A stretch of DNA of 64,000 nucleotides from assembly GCA_963682025.1 (NCBI GenBank), contig OY821518.1, forward strand, positions 223,319,340-223,383,339. Direction: 5' to 3'. The first letter of the stretch is position 1. Every line of letters starts with the position of its first letter. This document shows, piece after piece, positions 1-12,700 of the stretch. The notes beneath the pieces were generated by a model, which saw only the letters and a list, made by a program, of their open reading frames with translations, made no database searches and was not told the DNA's origin. The translations under genes were made by a program, and so were the position numbers. The DNA comes from Cordilura impudica. Taxonomy: Eukaryota; Arthropoda; Insecta; Diptera; Scathophagidae.

Positions 1-107
1 GAGCTGATAGAAAAAAACCAAGGGCAGATTTGGATTCAGCGTCCCAAATAACCTTAAAAACAATATTCAGTTCTTAATCAACAGAACCATTGTTCCCTTG
101 TGTTATC

Positions 108-176
108 ATTACTCAAACCGTGGTGGAGGGTATCAAAGATTCGGCACAGCCGAACTTAACACTCTTACTTGTTTTT
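108..176 (-). repeat. Terminal fragment of the 3 kb DINE-like repeat
   Basis: The reverse complement matches the left end of the 3 kb repeats at 15775 and 55496: CAAGTAAGAGTGTTAA, then a CGGCTGTGCCGAATCTTTGATACCCTCCACC-type segment and a CGGTTTGAGTA stretch. Only the terminal ~70 bases are clearly shared. Bases 1-107 show nothing I recognise. Confidence 0.6.
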
Positions 177-325
177 TTTTTATATTTTTCAGTAATGTCT
201 TTATTAAACTAATTATTCAGTTAAGCCCATAAACATTGTATTTCAATCGACGTAATCAATTGTAATGAGTTTGGATATAATTTTCCATTGTAAAAAAGTT
301 TATGGTCGGATAATAAAAACTATTT

Positions 326-334
326 TATAAAAAG
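326..334 (+). promoter_or_regulatory. TATA-box-like element before the 94-residue ORF
   Basis: TATAAAAAG sits 47 bases before the ATG at 381, so a start site about 25-30 bases downstream would leave a short leader. The region is very AT-rich, so chance matches are common. Confidence 0.3.
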
Positions 335-380
335 AAAATGTTTTAAAAATCAAAGTTAGTTTAAATAAAATTCAGCAATC

Positions 381-665
381 ATGAAGGTTATTACGAATAT
401 TGTGCAAGTTATCTGTATAACAGTTTTGGGCTTCAAACTAGTGGAATCACAAAAAACATATCAAATACCACTGCCTGAGCACATCAAATACAATTTCGAT
501 GAAAGAGATTTTGTGGAAACTGATCTTATAGAATCGTCTGCCTTACCAGCATCAAGTAGACCAAATCGTTACTATTGTTTGCCGACATTTTTGAGAAAAG
601 AAAACAATCTCAATTATCCAGGATGTTTAAGATTTTATCTGAAAAAGGCAAAAATTTATGATTAA
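381..665 (+). CDS. Small predicted secreted protein, unrecognised
   Basis: This 94-residue ORF starts with a basic residue and a hydrophobic run (about residues 2-20, ending in LVES before QKTYQ), which looks like a cleavable signal peptide. The mature part would be about 70 residues, hydrophilic, with two cysteines (in YYCLP and PGCLRF) that could form one disulphide, and a lysine-rich C-terminus (YLKKAKIYD). Base and codon use is less extreme than in the flanks, a TATA-like box lies upstream, and AATAAA-type signals follow the stop at once. I recognise no family. Small secreted proteins of this kind in flies include salivary, accessory-gland and immune peptides, but nothing here selects one. 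It lies 3 kb beyond the 3' end of Hr39 on the other strand. A chance ORF remains possible. Confidence 0.5.
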   Translation: MKVITNIVQVICITVLGFKLVESQKTYQIPLPEHIKYNFDERDFVETDLIESSALPASSRPNRYYCLPTFLRKENNLNYPGCLRFYLKKAKIYD

Positions 666-1000
666 AATTAAATTAAATAAACGAAATAAGTGAAGTAAAT
701 AAAATAAAACAAAATATAATAAAATTAAAATAAATAAAATTCACAAAAATAATATACAAAAAACAAAATAAATTAAATGAAATTAAATTAAATAGAATTA
801 AACTAAATTAAATTAAAATAAGTAAATCAAAATAAAATAAAAAAATAAAATAAACAATTAATAAATTAATAAAAGTAAATAAATAAAACAAAATAAAATA
901 AAACAGATAAAATAAATCATATAAATAAATAAAATTAAAATAAACAAAAAAAAAATTTTTATCAATAAAATTAAAAAATTAAAATAAATAAATTATTTTT
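666..1000. repeat. Low-complexity (TAAAA)-type tract
   Basis: About 330 bases of A-rich sequence built from TAAA, TAAAA and AAATT units (for example AAATAAAACAAAATAAAATA). No ORF or element ends are visible. Confidence 0.7.
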
Positions 1001-3490
1001 TTATCAACAAATTGTTTATTTTAAAAGATTAAAAAATTTATCTGGTTTCTTTTTCACAACATTTATTTATTTTCATTTTTATTATTAGTGTTTTTTTTTA
1101 TCAAAAACATTCATCATTTTACTACAATAGTTTAAGTTTTATTAATTGTTCTATACAAAATAGCCAAAAATTGCTCACAAAATATATATAGTTATATATA
1201 TAGTTAAGACATTGTTTATATTCGAAAAACATCTGTTTAATATTTTTTCTTAATTTTAGCGCAATAAAGTAATCAGTCCATTATTTTTTTTATTGATTAA
1301 TAGAAAATATTGTTGTGTTCTTTTGAAAAATATTAAATTTTTAAAGAAATTATATTAGTTTTATGTTAATGTTAATAGATTTCTTTAAAAATGGCTGTGG
1401 AAGAAGGTTTTCCTAAAGAAATTTTATCTCAGAAGACGCTACGATTTTAAGATATTGATTTCTCTTTTCTGTATAAGTTTGCCTTTAAAAGAAAATAACA
1501 TATTTAAGCAGATTCTGTTTTAAAAAATATTGCATTGTAGAATTTTTTTATTTTTAATAAATTTTTTTCTTCTTAAATTATTTATATAAATTTGTTTTTA
1601 TGAAAAACTTAAATAAATTCATTAAAATTATATAGAATATTAAGTAAATTATAATATTACAAAAAAATCACTTTTTTTTAACAAAATTTAAAATTAACGA
1701 AAAAAAAAATCAAACATTTCCTTTTTGAAAGAGAAACTAACTTATTTATTGTATTTTAAAAAAAATTATTCTTTTACAGATTATATTTGATTTGAATTGC
1801 AACTATATGTTTTTTTTTTTAATATTTATGTAATTTTTTTATTGTTTACGTTATTTTGTTTATATTAATTATTATTAATAAGAAAACACTGGAGTATTGT
1901 TTATTTGTTTATTATGTTGTTTTTACTATAATTGCACTAAAACTACATTCTATTGTTGTGTTTATTGTAGTTATAAGTAAATTTTATATTTGCTTTTATT
2001 TATTTATTTATTTATTTTTTTTTTTATAAAAAAAGTAACATATATTTTTTGAGATTTTCAGATTGTAAAATTTCACGTCGTCTGTTTTTTAAGGAACACA
2101 AACAAAATTTACGTTTCATATAGTTTTTTATAATTTTTTTTTTTTAATTTTCGACTAAAAAAATATCTCACTTCATGAAAGCTGGTGAAAATATTTGTCT
2201 TTTCGCCGAATATCATGCAATTGCGTAAAACCTCGGGTAACTAAAACTGCAAAAAACAACAATTTTTATTCCCTAGAAGTAGTTGAAAAACCAGTTCTAC
2301 TATTTTTCAACATTTATCAACCGGTATTTTGATTTTTAAACTATATTTAAATTTTTTAAAAATTAGTTTCGATTGTCAACAGACAGGGGCCAAATCTTTG
2401 CCATCGTTATCTAAATTTTTCGTTTGAATCTTGTCTTCCTTTTTTTTTGTACCAAAATAAAATTCACTGATTATGACCCCCGATATGTGTAAATTTAAAT
2501 GATTTCACACATATCTAATATTGCGATTCGTCCCAAATAATATTGGAAACCGATTCTAAATTTTTTTTTCTGGGAAACAATAAAACCACACTGAATGAAA
2601 ATTGGTCATTAAAAACTTTAACATTCTGAAAATTATTTTATGAATTTTATAAAAATAAAAAGCCGCCATGAGTGACTGTTTAGTATGATTTTCTTTTTTT
2701 CTATATATGTCATATTAAATATAAAACTTAAAATTTGCAAAAAAAAATATATATATTTACATAATTTTTATAAAATCTATATAAAAATTAAACAAAATTT
2801 TTCAAAAAATTTGCGCTCTATTAAATACAAAAAAGTTGAGTTTTTCTTTCTTCATTATATATACACTAACTATTTTTAGCTTAAATACTAATTATAAAAA
2901 AATAGCGAAAAAAAAACTGAAACATATTTAATTAATGTAATATTATTATATTATAATAATATATGTTGTTTATATTATTTTTAAAAAAATTATAAAATAA
3001 AATGTATATTGCAAGTTTTCACATTATTCTAAAGTATTTTGACATTTTTTGTTATTAAGTATATAATTATATAAAAAAATACTATTTAAAAACTACTTGT
3101 TATCAATACAATGTTATGTTCATTATATTATTACGAATTAATAGAAAATCAAGTCTCTTCGAGGATGTATTTAGTACAATTATATTTTTGTATAAAATTG
3201 ATTAGTTATTTTAAATTTTTCAACATAAACTTACTTAAAAAAAATTTGGCAGAAATGTCTTCAAAAATTGTTTTTTTTTTAATTTTTCTTTTAAATTTTA
3301 TTTTTATTTTTTTTTTTCATTTTAATTTTAATCAGTTTCTTTTAAGTTCTTGTTTTATTAGGCACATTTTTATTTTATATTTAATTGGTAATATTATTTT
3401 AGTTTTCTTATAAAAGAAAAATATGTATTTTAGCTTAAACTCCATTAAAAGTAGTTTTTTAATTTTATAAAATAGTAAAAAAAAATTAAT
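1001..3490. other. AT-rich intergenic stretch
   Basis: Long A and T runs and TTTA microsatellite (around 1998-2020). There is a near-perfect AT palindrome at 2940-2962 (arms TATTATTATA and TATAATAATA around one T). The ORFs here consist almost wholly of K, N, I, F and Y and look like composition artefacts. No gene supported. Confidence 0.6.
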
Positions 3491-3496
3491 TATTAT

Positions 3497-3520
3497 TTTA
3501 TTCAATACATATCTTTTATT
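3497..3520 (-). terminator. Hr39: Likely Hr39 polyadenylation signals
   Basis: On the minus strand AATAAA occurs at 3520-3515 and again at 3502-3497, about 100-120 bases after the Hr39 stop codon at 3619. Such hexamers are frequent in this AT-rich DNA, so which one is used, if either, is inferred. Confidence 0.4.
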
Positions 3521-3618
3521 TTGTTTAGATATATAGAGATAGATAGCTAGAAAGTAGATGGGTTTGTACCATTTTAAATGGTAAATTTGATTGTTACATT
3601 GGAAATCGTAGGCATTTG

Positions 3619-3702
3619 TCAATGTTCTCCTCTTAAGAGTTCCATCAATAAATTGAAGTCGCCACCATCACGAGATTTTATAGACAGCATTTCTTTACCC
3701 AA
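3619..3702 (-). CDS. Hr39: Hr39 last coding exon (AF-2 helix)
   Basis: 27 codons and a TGA stop (3621-3619), preceded by a good acceptor TTTTTCAG. It reads [12 protein letters not shown], then [15 protein letters not shown], matching the NR5 C-terminus. LLMELL is the AF-2 activation helix that contacts coactivators. Exon 4 ends on a full codon and this exon begins on one, so the frame holds. It lies 6.8 kb from exon 4 and was found by reading the minus strand downstream. Confidence 0.92.
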   Translation of the reverse strand: MGKEMLSIKSRDGGDFNLLMELLRGEH

Positions 3703-6700
3703 CTGAAAAACACAAATATAATAAAATAGTAAAATTTAAAATTTATTAGTTGAAAAGCATTAAAAAAATTATTTTTAGTTAAATTATAGTTTAAGCAAAG
3801 TTTAACTGGATTTTAATAAAAGTTTGACAAACGTTTTCTTATGTTTAATTTTTTCCAGATTTGTATTTTGTGTAAGTTAACGTGTGTCAGTCTGCTAAAC
3901 TTTAATTAAACTTCAGTTTTACCAAAGAGCTTGCGTTATTTGCATTTTCTCGCTCAACTCACTTTAAGTAATGCACTAATACTCAATTTCAAAGTTAACT
4001 TTTAAACCTTAGTTTATCTTCTGTTGAAACTTTTTAGGATAAGTTAACCGCTAAATATTTGTTAGCATTGTAAATACGAGTTTATTGCAACTTAAAACTA
4101 AGCGGACCGAGACTAAGACCGAGTTTTCGGATGACAATTAAATTTAGTTTTATTAAACTTAGATTTTTTAACTCTTATAATCTTCAAATTCTACGTTTGT
4201 GTTAAAGAATGTGGGATAAGACCGAGTTTTTCGGATATCAATTAAACTTAGAGTAGTTAATCTCACGACTTTTTTTATAAGAGTTAAAAATTTTTAAATT
4301 AACTAAACTTTCGATTAGTACAAAAAAATTCGCTTTGGGACACGCGAATTTCAAACTGTTCTCTTATATAACTGTCAAACATAATATTAATTTTGATAAC
4401 ATACATGATTAGTACGACTATTTCTTAAATAGATATTGTAGCAAATCGATCGACAAATACCTTCAGATCTTATTAATAAATTGGTTTTACACGCTCTCTT
4501 TAAAATAATTAATGATGCACAGAAAGCACTTTTTGAATATAAAAGCCCTCGATATACAAATTTGTTTATACTGTATTAAATATAAAAACTAATTAATCTA
4601 CATATTTTCATAAAAGAACGAATAAATTTGAGGAATTTTGTGAATACATTATATTTGTTTTATTTAAAAATAAATCCTGATAAAGAAAATATTTATAGAT
4701 TTTCATAAAGAGTCAATTTGACATCAAGAGTACTCCATGTATTTATTTCAGAAAATAGGTCCAGAATATTATTTTCTATAATAACTAAAATATTGTTAAC
4801 AAGTTTTATCGAAATCCTTATACAAATATATATTATTTCGATATTTTGTTTTAAAAAAATGTAAATCTCCTTAAATTTTACCTTTGACCTTAAAGAGGGA
4901 CAGTTTATAGTGTTTCAATTTAATCTTTATATACAATATTGAGAACTTATATCAAGAAGTATAATACTTTGACAAAAGATATTTGAAATATAAAAACACC
5001 AAAAAGATGTAACCTAAAAGTTGAAAAAGTATGAAAAATTACATTTTTCTTCAAATCCGCTGAAATAAAAACGCTGCCCTCGCCAAATTGAGAACAGGAT
5101 ACCTACAATATTTGGCACTTTTAATCACATATATTTTGTTAATAAGACCTTGTGGTCCGATCGTTGATTTCGTAAAATTTCTTGAACAAAATTTTTGAAA
5201 AAGTAAAATTGGAGATTTTGAATTGTGCTAAAATTAATTTTGACATTAATTTAGAATGGCATAATAATAGACGAGATCAAAATACTTTACATAAGATCAT
5301 TTTGGGATCAGGAGAATGCGAGCTCGATTTTCTTAAAGTGGTCTGCGGCGTATTTATTGCCTGGGGAACTTAATATAACTTGGCTGTTTTTTAAACGATA
5401 ATAGATTTTGTTGTTTTATTAGATTATCTAGATTATGGCTTATTAATTAATTTAATTGAAACGAAATTATTAATATCAAAATTTTTGTGAAAAATGATTT
5501 TTTTTGATAATTTTTACATATAAATGCATATTTGAACTTTGAACTCAATGCGCGTCCAGAAAGCATTGTCCGATTTGGCTCAAATTGTGCACACTAAAGT
5601 TTAAGATTCAGTGTCATAATAATCTGACCAGCGCAAACTCGGTTTGAAACGAAATACACAGAGGAACCAATGGATAACTGATGATATACTAGAACTCATG
5701 AATGAAAGAAGAAAATACCGCAATAGAATATAATCGAAACAGTGACTAATACGGATAAAAATAAGACAAGCAAAACACGAATGGTTTGAAAATAGACAAA
5801 AAACAAGGTCTGCAAAGAAAAACAACACATTCTATTTTGACGAACAGCCGTAATGAAATAGTTACTGTTTTCGGACGATTTAAGATCTGAGGATTCTACA
5901 GATAGTGATCAACAACTCACGGGGCCGTCCATTACGAAAGATGAAATAAGGAAAGCTATAAAAAACTCCAAAATTTATAAGGCCGTTTGAAATGATGAAT
6001 TACCGACAGAGCTCATAAAGCTTATAAATGATGATAATCTGTATATCTTACACCAACTATTTAATGAAATTTATAACACCGGCATTTACCCCTCATTTAT
6101 TACACTCCCAAAGAAAAACAATGCCAGGAGCTGTCATGATTATATAATGATATCGTTAATGAACTACATTTTACAAATATTCCTAAGAATAATTCAGCAG
6201 AGGTTATATGGTAAATGCGAATCATCACTTGGCCGTACTCAATTCGGTTTTAGAGAGGCAATGGACACCAGATAAGTTCCATTTTGCATCCAAGTCCTAA
6301 TACAGAATTGCAGAGAAGTACAAAAAGATATTTTTCCTTGCTTCATCGAATACGAAAAAGCTTTTGACAGAGTGTAGTACGATAAATTGATAGATATAAT
6401 AACAAGTAAGAAAATTATAGTCGGTCTAGACCGACTATACGATACCCTATACCATGGTTTAGAGACCATATCTCTTCGGTCCAACTAAATGGATATAGAA
6501 AATAAGCATAAACCAAATTTGAGTGCCATTGTAATTAATTTTTTTGGCTGCAGATACGAAAAAGTTCATATCGGGTGCTATATTTATATGGGGACTAGGT
6601 CTAAAAATGGACCGATCCTGACCATATTTCGTAAAGTCAGTTATATTTTGAAAAAATATACACAAACCAAATTTGAGAAAAATCTGTGCAATATTTTTTT

Positions 6701-9700
6701 TTTGATAGATTTAAGTGAAGATCGGGAAGCAGCTCTATATGGGATCTATGACTAAGAATTGTCCTATAGGGATTATTTTTGGACTACTAATTAATGGATA
6801 CAATAAACACATACAAACCCAATTTGACTAAGATCTATGTGATAGTTTGGATCTTATGGCAATTTATGTCGATTTCATAGGGGTCATCTGTATGGGGACT
6901 AGGTCTGAACATGGTCCGATTTTCATCAATTTCAATAGCGTTCATCCTATGGCCGACAAAAGCTTACATACCAAATTTCATCAAAATATATTCATATTGG
7001 CGACCTGTAGTTTGGTTACATAGTTTACATGGGCACACAGACGAACGGACATCGCTAAAACGACTCAGAAAGTGATTCTGAGCTGATCGGTATAATAAAA
7101 GATGGGTCTAGGTCAGATTTTTTTGGTAGTTACAAACAGCAGCACAAAGTCATTATACCCAAACCACATAGTGGTATAGGGTATAAAAAATGTACATATT
7201 AATGGGAAAGACATGCATTGGAGACAAACAGCAGAAGTTCGTTGTAATGAATTTAGAACAAATTATATAAAATTATTATAAATTATTACTATAAACCAGA
7301 CTTCAGAAAAAAACACACACTGAATAAAAAACTCGTACATATATGTAAACAAACATAACTTAGACCAACACACACATATTTTTATTTTCATATCAATTAT
7401 GTGTGTTTCTAAATTTTGTACGGTGGCAAACACGTCATGACTGTGTTTCGTTTTAATATTTCGTTATCCACACGAACATTTTTCACGTATTTTTTGTTTC
7501 GATCACACATAAACCACACAGATTCGAGTGTTGCTTTATTTGAAGTTCGTGTTCTGGTACGTGTACTTAAAAAAAAACAGAACATGTACAATAAACAAGT
7601 TCGAGTTCAGTTATATTTTAAGTCGTGTTCTGGCTCGTGTACTAAGAAAAAACAGAACATGAACAATAAACAGGTTCGAGTTCAGTTATATTTTAAGTCG
7701 TGTTCTGGCTCGTGTACTAAGAAAAAATAGAACATGTACAATAAACAGGTTCGAGTTCAGTTATATTTTAAATTCGTGTTCTGGCTCGTGTACTGCGAAA
7801 AATTGAAACATCAATTCGCGATCTGATACACCCCGATAAAAACGACGACAATTGTTTCAACCAAATGTATTAAAATTTTATTGGCCCTCTTTTATGACTT
7901 ACGTTGCAAATTGTTTACAATTGTCAAATATTTTAAAATTTTATTGGCCATTTTTATGTGATTTACGTTGAAATTATTTACACTCGTTTTTATTGTAATA
8001 AAATATGGTAATAAAATATACTTGAGACACAAAAACTATTTAGCATCATAAAAGTTACACTTGTTGGTTGTTAGGTTTTTTTGCATTACCCATCCCAATT
8101 TTGCGGCATAAAAGACACACTTGTTGGTTGCAAACATTTTTTTTTTTTGGTAACAAATAACTTTAGACGCAAACAAATTTTGCATCATAAAAAACAAAAT
8201 CACCCACCCTTAATTTGCGAATCAATTAGTGTCAATGCACAATCCTTTTCTCAATGATTTTTTGGGATTTTTTGCGTAAAAACACAATGAGTGTCAATAA
8301 AAAAAACCCAAAAAAATATTTTCATATTTTATTGTCCCTTTTTTATGACTTACGTTACAATTGCTTGCAAGTGTTACAATTTCACGCAATTGATTTTGCA
8401 ACAAATAGCGAGTGCGTGCGTCATTTATTCATTAAAAGTGGTTCAGTTTTCATTAGATCGTGATCTATAAGTGTACTGTGTTATTGTATAAATTGCAAAT
8501 ATTTTGTGAAAATTAAAAAAATTGGAAAGCAATAACAGAAATAAGTTTTGCTATAAAAAATACGCAACTTTTAATAGCGAAACGAAAAAATTTACATGTC
8601 TGATTGAAACCTGCTAGAAGGATTTAAGTGCAGTGTGCATTTTTTGTGTCTTAAGTATTTTATTACCATCTTTTATTAAAATAAAAACCAGTCAATAAAA
8701 ACAATTGTAAATAATTTCAACGTAAATCACAAAAAAATGGCCAATAAAATTTTAAAATAAGTAAGTCATAAAAAAGGGCCAATAAAATTTTAATAAATTT
8801 GGTTGAAACAATTGTCGTCGTTTTTATCGGGGTGTATCAGATCGCGAATTGATGTTTCAATTTTTCGCAGTACACGAGCCAGAACACGAATTTAAAATAT
8901 AACTGAACTCGAACCTGTTTATTGTACATGTTCTATTTTTTCTTAGTACACGAGCCAGAACAGGACTTAAAATATAACTGAACTCGAAACTAATTATTGT
9001 ACATGTTCTGTTTTTTCTTAATACATGAGCCAGAAAACGACTTAAAATATAACTGAACTCGAACCTGTTTATTATACATGTTCTGTTTTTTCTCAGTACA
9101 CGTACCAGAACACGAACTTCAAATAAAACAACACTCGAATCTGTGTGGTTTATGTGTGTTTGAAACAAAAAATACGTGATAGAAAAATGTTCGTGTAAAT
9201 AACGAAATATTAAAACGAACACAGTCATGATTGTGTTGGGCACCGTAGAAAATTTTGAAACGCACATAATTGATATGAAAATAATGATATGTGTTGGCTG
9301 CTTTTGAACAGAACATTGTATGTTTCATGTGTGTATTTTCTGAACCTTGCTATAAACAGAGTAGTCCGTCAAGGGTGTATTCTATCTCCTTTTCTATTTA
9401 ACGTCTACTCTGATGTAAACACTCTAGAAGCTCTTGGTCAACATAAGATATGCAGATGACACAACTATCTTCGCAGATAATATGCAGGATCATCAGAGGA
9501 TGGTACAAGCTGTAAATCAGCAAAATAACAACTTTGGGTTAAACCTTAATATTCAGAAAACCAAATTCATGATAGAAAGCCTATTAAAAATACCATATAC
9601 AAACGCCATTTCATCGATTAACAAATAGAAAAAGTTAACATATTTTTTATACTTTGGCTCTAAGTTACACGAAGATTTGGAGAGCGATTCAGAAACAAAA

Positions 9701-12700
9701 AGACGAATAGAAACAGCTAGATCAACATATACGAAATATTAAAAAATTCTAGTCGGGAAATTAACTTATCCCTTCGTCTTCGTTTCATGAAATGCTATGT
9801 TTGGTCGGTGCTCTTATATGGCTTAGAGACTTGGTCACTAAAAATTTACACAATAAACAGACTTGAAGCTTTTGAGATGTGTTTTTATCATAGACTACTA
9901 AAAATTTCGTGGCCAGACAGAGTTTCCAATGTTGAAGTCCTAAGAAGAATAAAATGCATCAAATAGTTTGAAAGTTATTAGGTCAAAAAATTTGGGTTTA
10001 AACAAGTTTGACTGGCATCCTAAAAACTCGGCCCTTAGTAAAATAGTTTAAAGTTATTATACAGATTTTTTAGAATGTCAATTATACTTAGTTTAGTTAA
10101 ATTCACCATTTGACGCTCTAGTCAAATAGTTGGAAAGTTATAAGTGTTAAAAAAATGAGCTTAACTAAACTATCGAACTCAATTCGGCCTTATTAAACTT
10201 AGTTAAGTTAAAATTTTACACATATAATAAACTTTCAAACTGTTTGACTAAAGCGTTAGAAATCTTTAGTTTAATTAAACAAGTTTAATTCGCATGCTAA
10301 AAACACTTTTTTTTAACAACTAGAAATTTATACTTGGTTTCATGTTTTCGTGTGAATTTTTGTTATTAAAACAAATCTTCATTCATGTTACGGAATTCAT
10401 ACAAATCTCTTAGTAATTCAACATAGGAAAACTACTGAAAGTTCCGAGCAAAATACTCGAAATTTTTCAATGAGTTAAACTCGTTGGTTTAGATTATTAT
10501 TGAACACTTACCTGACATGTTCTTTGCAAATCGGGTATACGCAACAAAAGTTCACCAAATTTCGATGGACAATCGGGATAATGAGCCAGAGTGTATGACT
10601 GTAAACTTTGTAAGGCCTTCTCTTGACATTCTCTAACCTTTACAGGTTCTTGAAGTTCCGAAGTATCTAAATAAATTCCAAAGAGAGATTAAACCAATGA
10701 TAAACTTTATATTTTAAAATTGTTTACCTGATTGCAGTAGAACAATTACTTTCATAGCAACATATTCATAACGATCCACTCTTAAACGTCTTAAATGATC
10801 TGTCAGATTTAGCATTCTTTCAATGCAGGGCTAGAAAACAAAGGAAACAGTTATTTTTATTGTTATTTAATTTATACAACTTTAAAAATTTACCTGAAAA
10901 CCAGTTAATTTCGCTTGGGGCAGTGTTACTGTTTTGCCAAGTGACATTTTAATTTCTCCTGGCGTATCGATGGAACGATAGCAACAGGAAAAGAGTAAAA
11001 GTTCACACCATGAATTGATGAGTAGGCAAATTTGATCGTCAATCTTTAAGAGAATACAATGGAAATCAATAAATCCATTTCTTTAGGTTCCTAAAAATAA
11101 TTGTCTGATTTGCAGTATAAACTCACCGATATATTTTTAAATAATGGCAAACTTTTACACCACTTTACAATCTTGTACAAACGATGATCGGCCACCTTAC
11201 ACAAATGCGCTATCAAATCCGGATTGGTGCTAGACGAGAGACCAGCACTGGCCAGCAGTGGATTGGTCATTTGATTGGCAGTTGCTGAAGAATCCGTTGA
11301 ACTTGAAGTGAGTGAAGCCGAACTGGAAGACGACGTCAAGGGTTGATTGAGTCGTGCCAATTCGGCATCAGTATATTGCCAAAGGTGTTCAACATCCATA
11401 ATTTCTTGTAAAAGTTGAGGAATACTGTTGTGATGATGATGATGGTGGTGGTGATGATGTTGGGAATTGGGGACATTGGAAGTAGAGTTAGACGAATGAT
11501 GGGAATGTGAGCGAGACGTTGCATTCATGCCATTTAAGGATGGTGAATGAGCTGCTGGCATAATTTTAGCATATTGATCGGATTGCTCAGTTTTAATAGT
11601 GGTAGAGTTTAGACCACCGCAACCATTCAATTGATGCGGTGATTGTAATGGTGGATTTAACCGTTGCTGCAGCTGATGTTGTAGTTGGGATTGTTGTTGA
11701 CCTGCTAAAAGATTCTGATTGGAATTTTGTTGTTGCTGTTGCTGTTGTTCAGGACTAAGCAGGGGACTCATTATGGAATTGGGCAGGGTATAGGAGCATT
11801 GATAAGTGGATCTTCCTCCTCTGGTACGATCTTCCCTAATAGCTTCTAGTTTCATGCCTTTTTGTAGACACTTGTCAAAACGACAAGCCGGACATTTCTT
11901 GCGGGTAGTAATGCTTACAGCGCAGGGTCCTCCACGAACACAAACATAATTCTTACGATTTTGGACGGTACGTTTGAAAAATCCTTTGCAGGATTCACAA
12001 GAGAAGATGCCGTAATGAAACCCCGAAATTTTATCACCACATATGGGACATGGTGAATTAATCAATTGCTGCCTGGATATACCAGCCGCTGGTGAGGCTG
12101 GCAAGCCCGACGCATCTGTTGTCATATTGAACGACGAAGAGGCTGATGAAGCATCCATCGAGAGATTTTGAATTTCGGTTGAGCCTGCCTCCAATTTACC
12201 CGGCTGGCTAGATTGTGTGCCACCTATCATGGGACGATAAAGTAAAGCGGAATGTTGTAAGTTATTGGCTGAAGCTCCATTAAAACTACCATACACTCCA
12301 TGTGGCGCTGGATGTCTGCCCTGAATGGGAGAGTGAGTAGGACTGAATTCGGAGGAATACGAATAACACGAACTATGAGAAGCATCACTGTTATTACGTG
12401 ACAGGGAGGGTGTATAGGGTGCATGCCTAGATGTCAATGGAGATTGCGATGGAGAGCTGTGAGTATAAACGGAATGTATTGCAGAGTCTGGACTTGGATT
12501 GGCAGGTAGATGGGGCAATGCTGTTGTAGATTTTTGGCGGGCCATTAAAGGAGAATTAACCAAATGATCGGGTGGTTCATATTTCAAATTAATCGGATCA
12601 CTTTGAGTGGGTGCCAATTTAAGTTTGGGATGGTAAATACCACCACCAGCACCGCCAGCATGAAGAACATCTAACATTATATGTTCTCCGTCAGGTTTCA

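Larger units (their letters stand above)
5602..9965 (+). pseudogene. Decayed LINE (non-LTR) reverse transcriptase, split by two insertions
   Basis: Three collinear pieces: 5602-6402, 7187-7296 and 9350-9965. The first reads [19 protein letters not shown] and then RT finger and palm motifs ([42 protein letters not shown]), with stops and frameshifts. The last reads [17 protein letters not shown], the catalytic box [13 protein letters not shown], then the thumb and C-terminal part ([23 protein letters not shown]) with further lesions. The interruptions are a DINE-like element (6403-7186) and a foldback element (7297-9349). The clade is uncertain. Confidence 0.75.

Noticed and set aside
6239..6755. 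Recurrent short ORFs ([22 protein letters not shown] types) also at 19602-20155, 22363-23004, 38650-38892 and 39678-40313
   Set aside because: Chance frames in the DINE-like family, broken differently in each copy.
7409..7730. ORFs of 60-136 codons in the foldback arms (also 8857-9328)
   Set aside because: Mirror-image translations of inverted tandem 74-bp units, with no independent coding signal.
12227..12424. Minus-strand ORFs inside Hr39 exon 1 (also 11336-11524)
   Set aside because: Out-of-frame shadows of the Hr39 reading frame.
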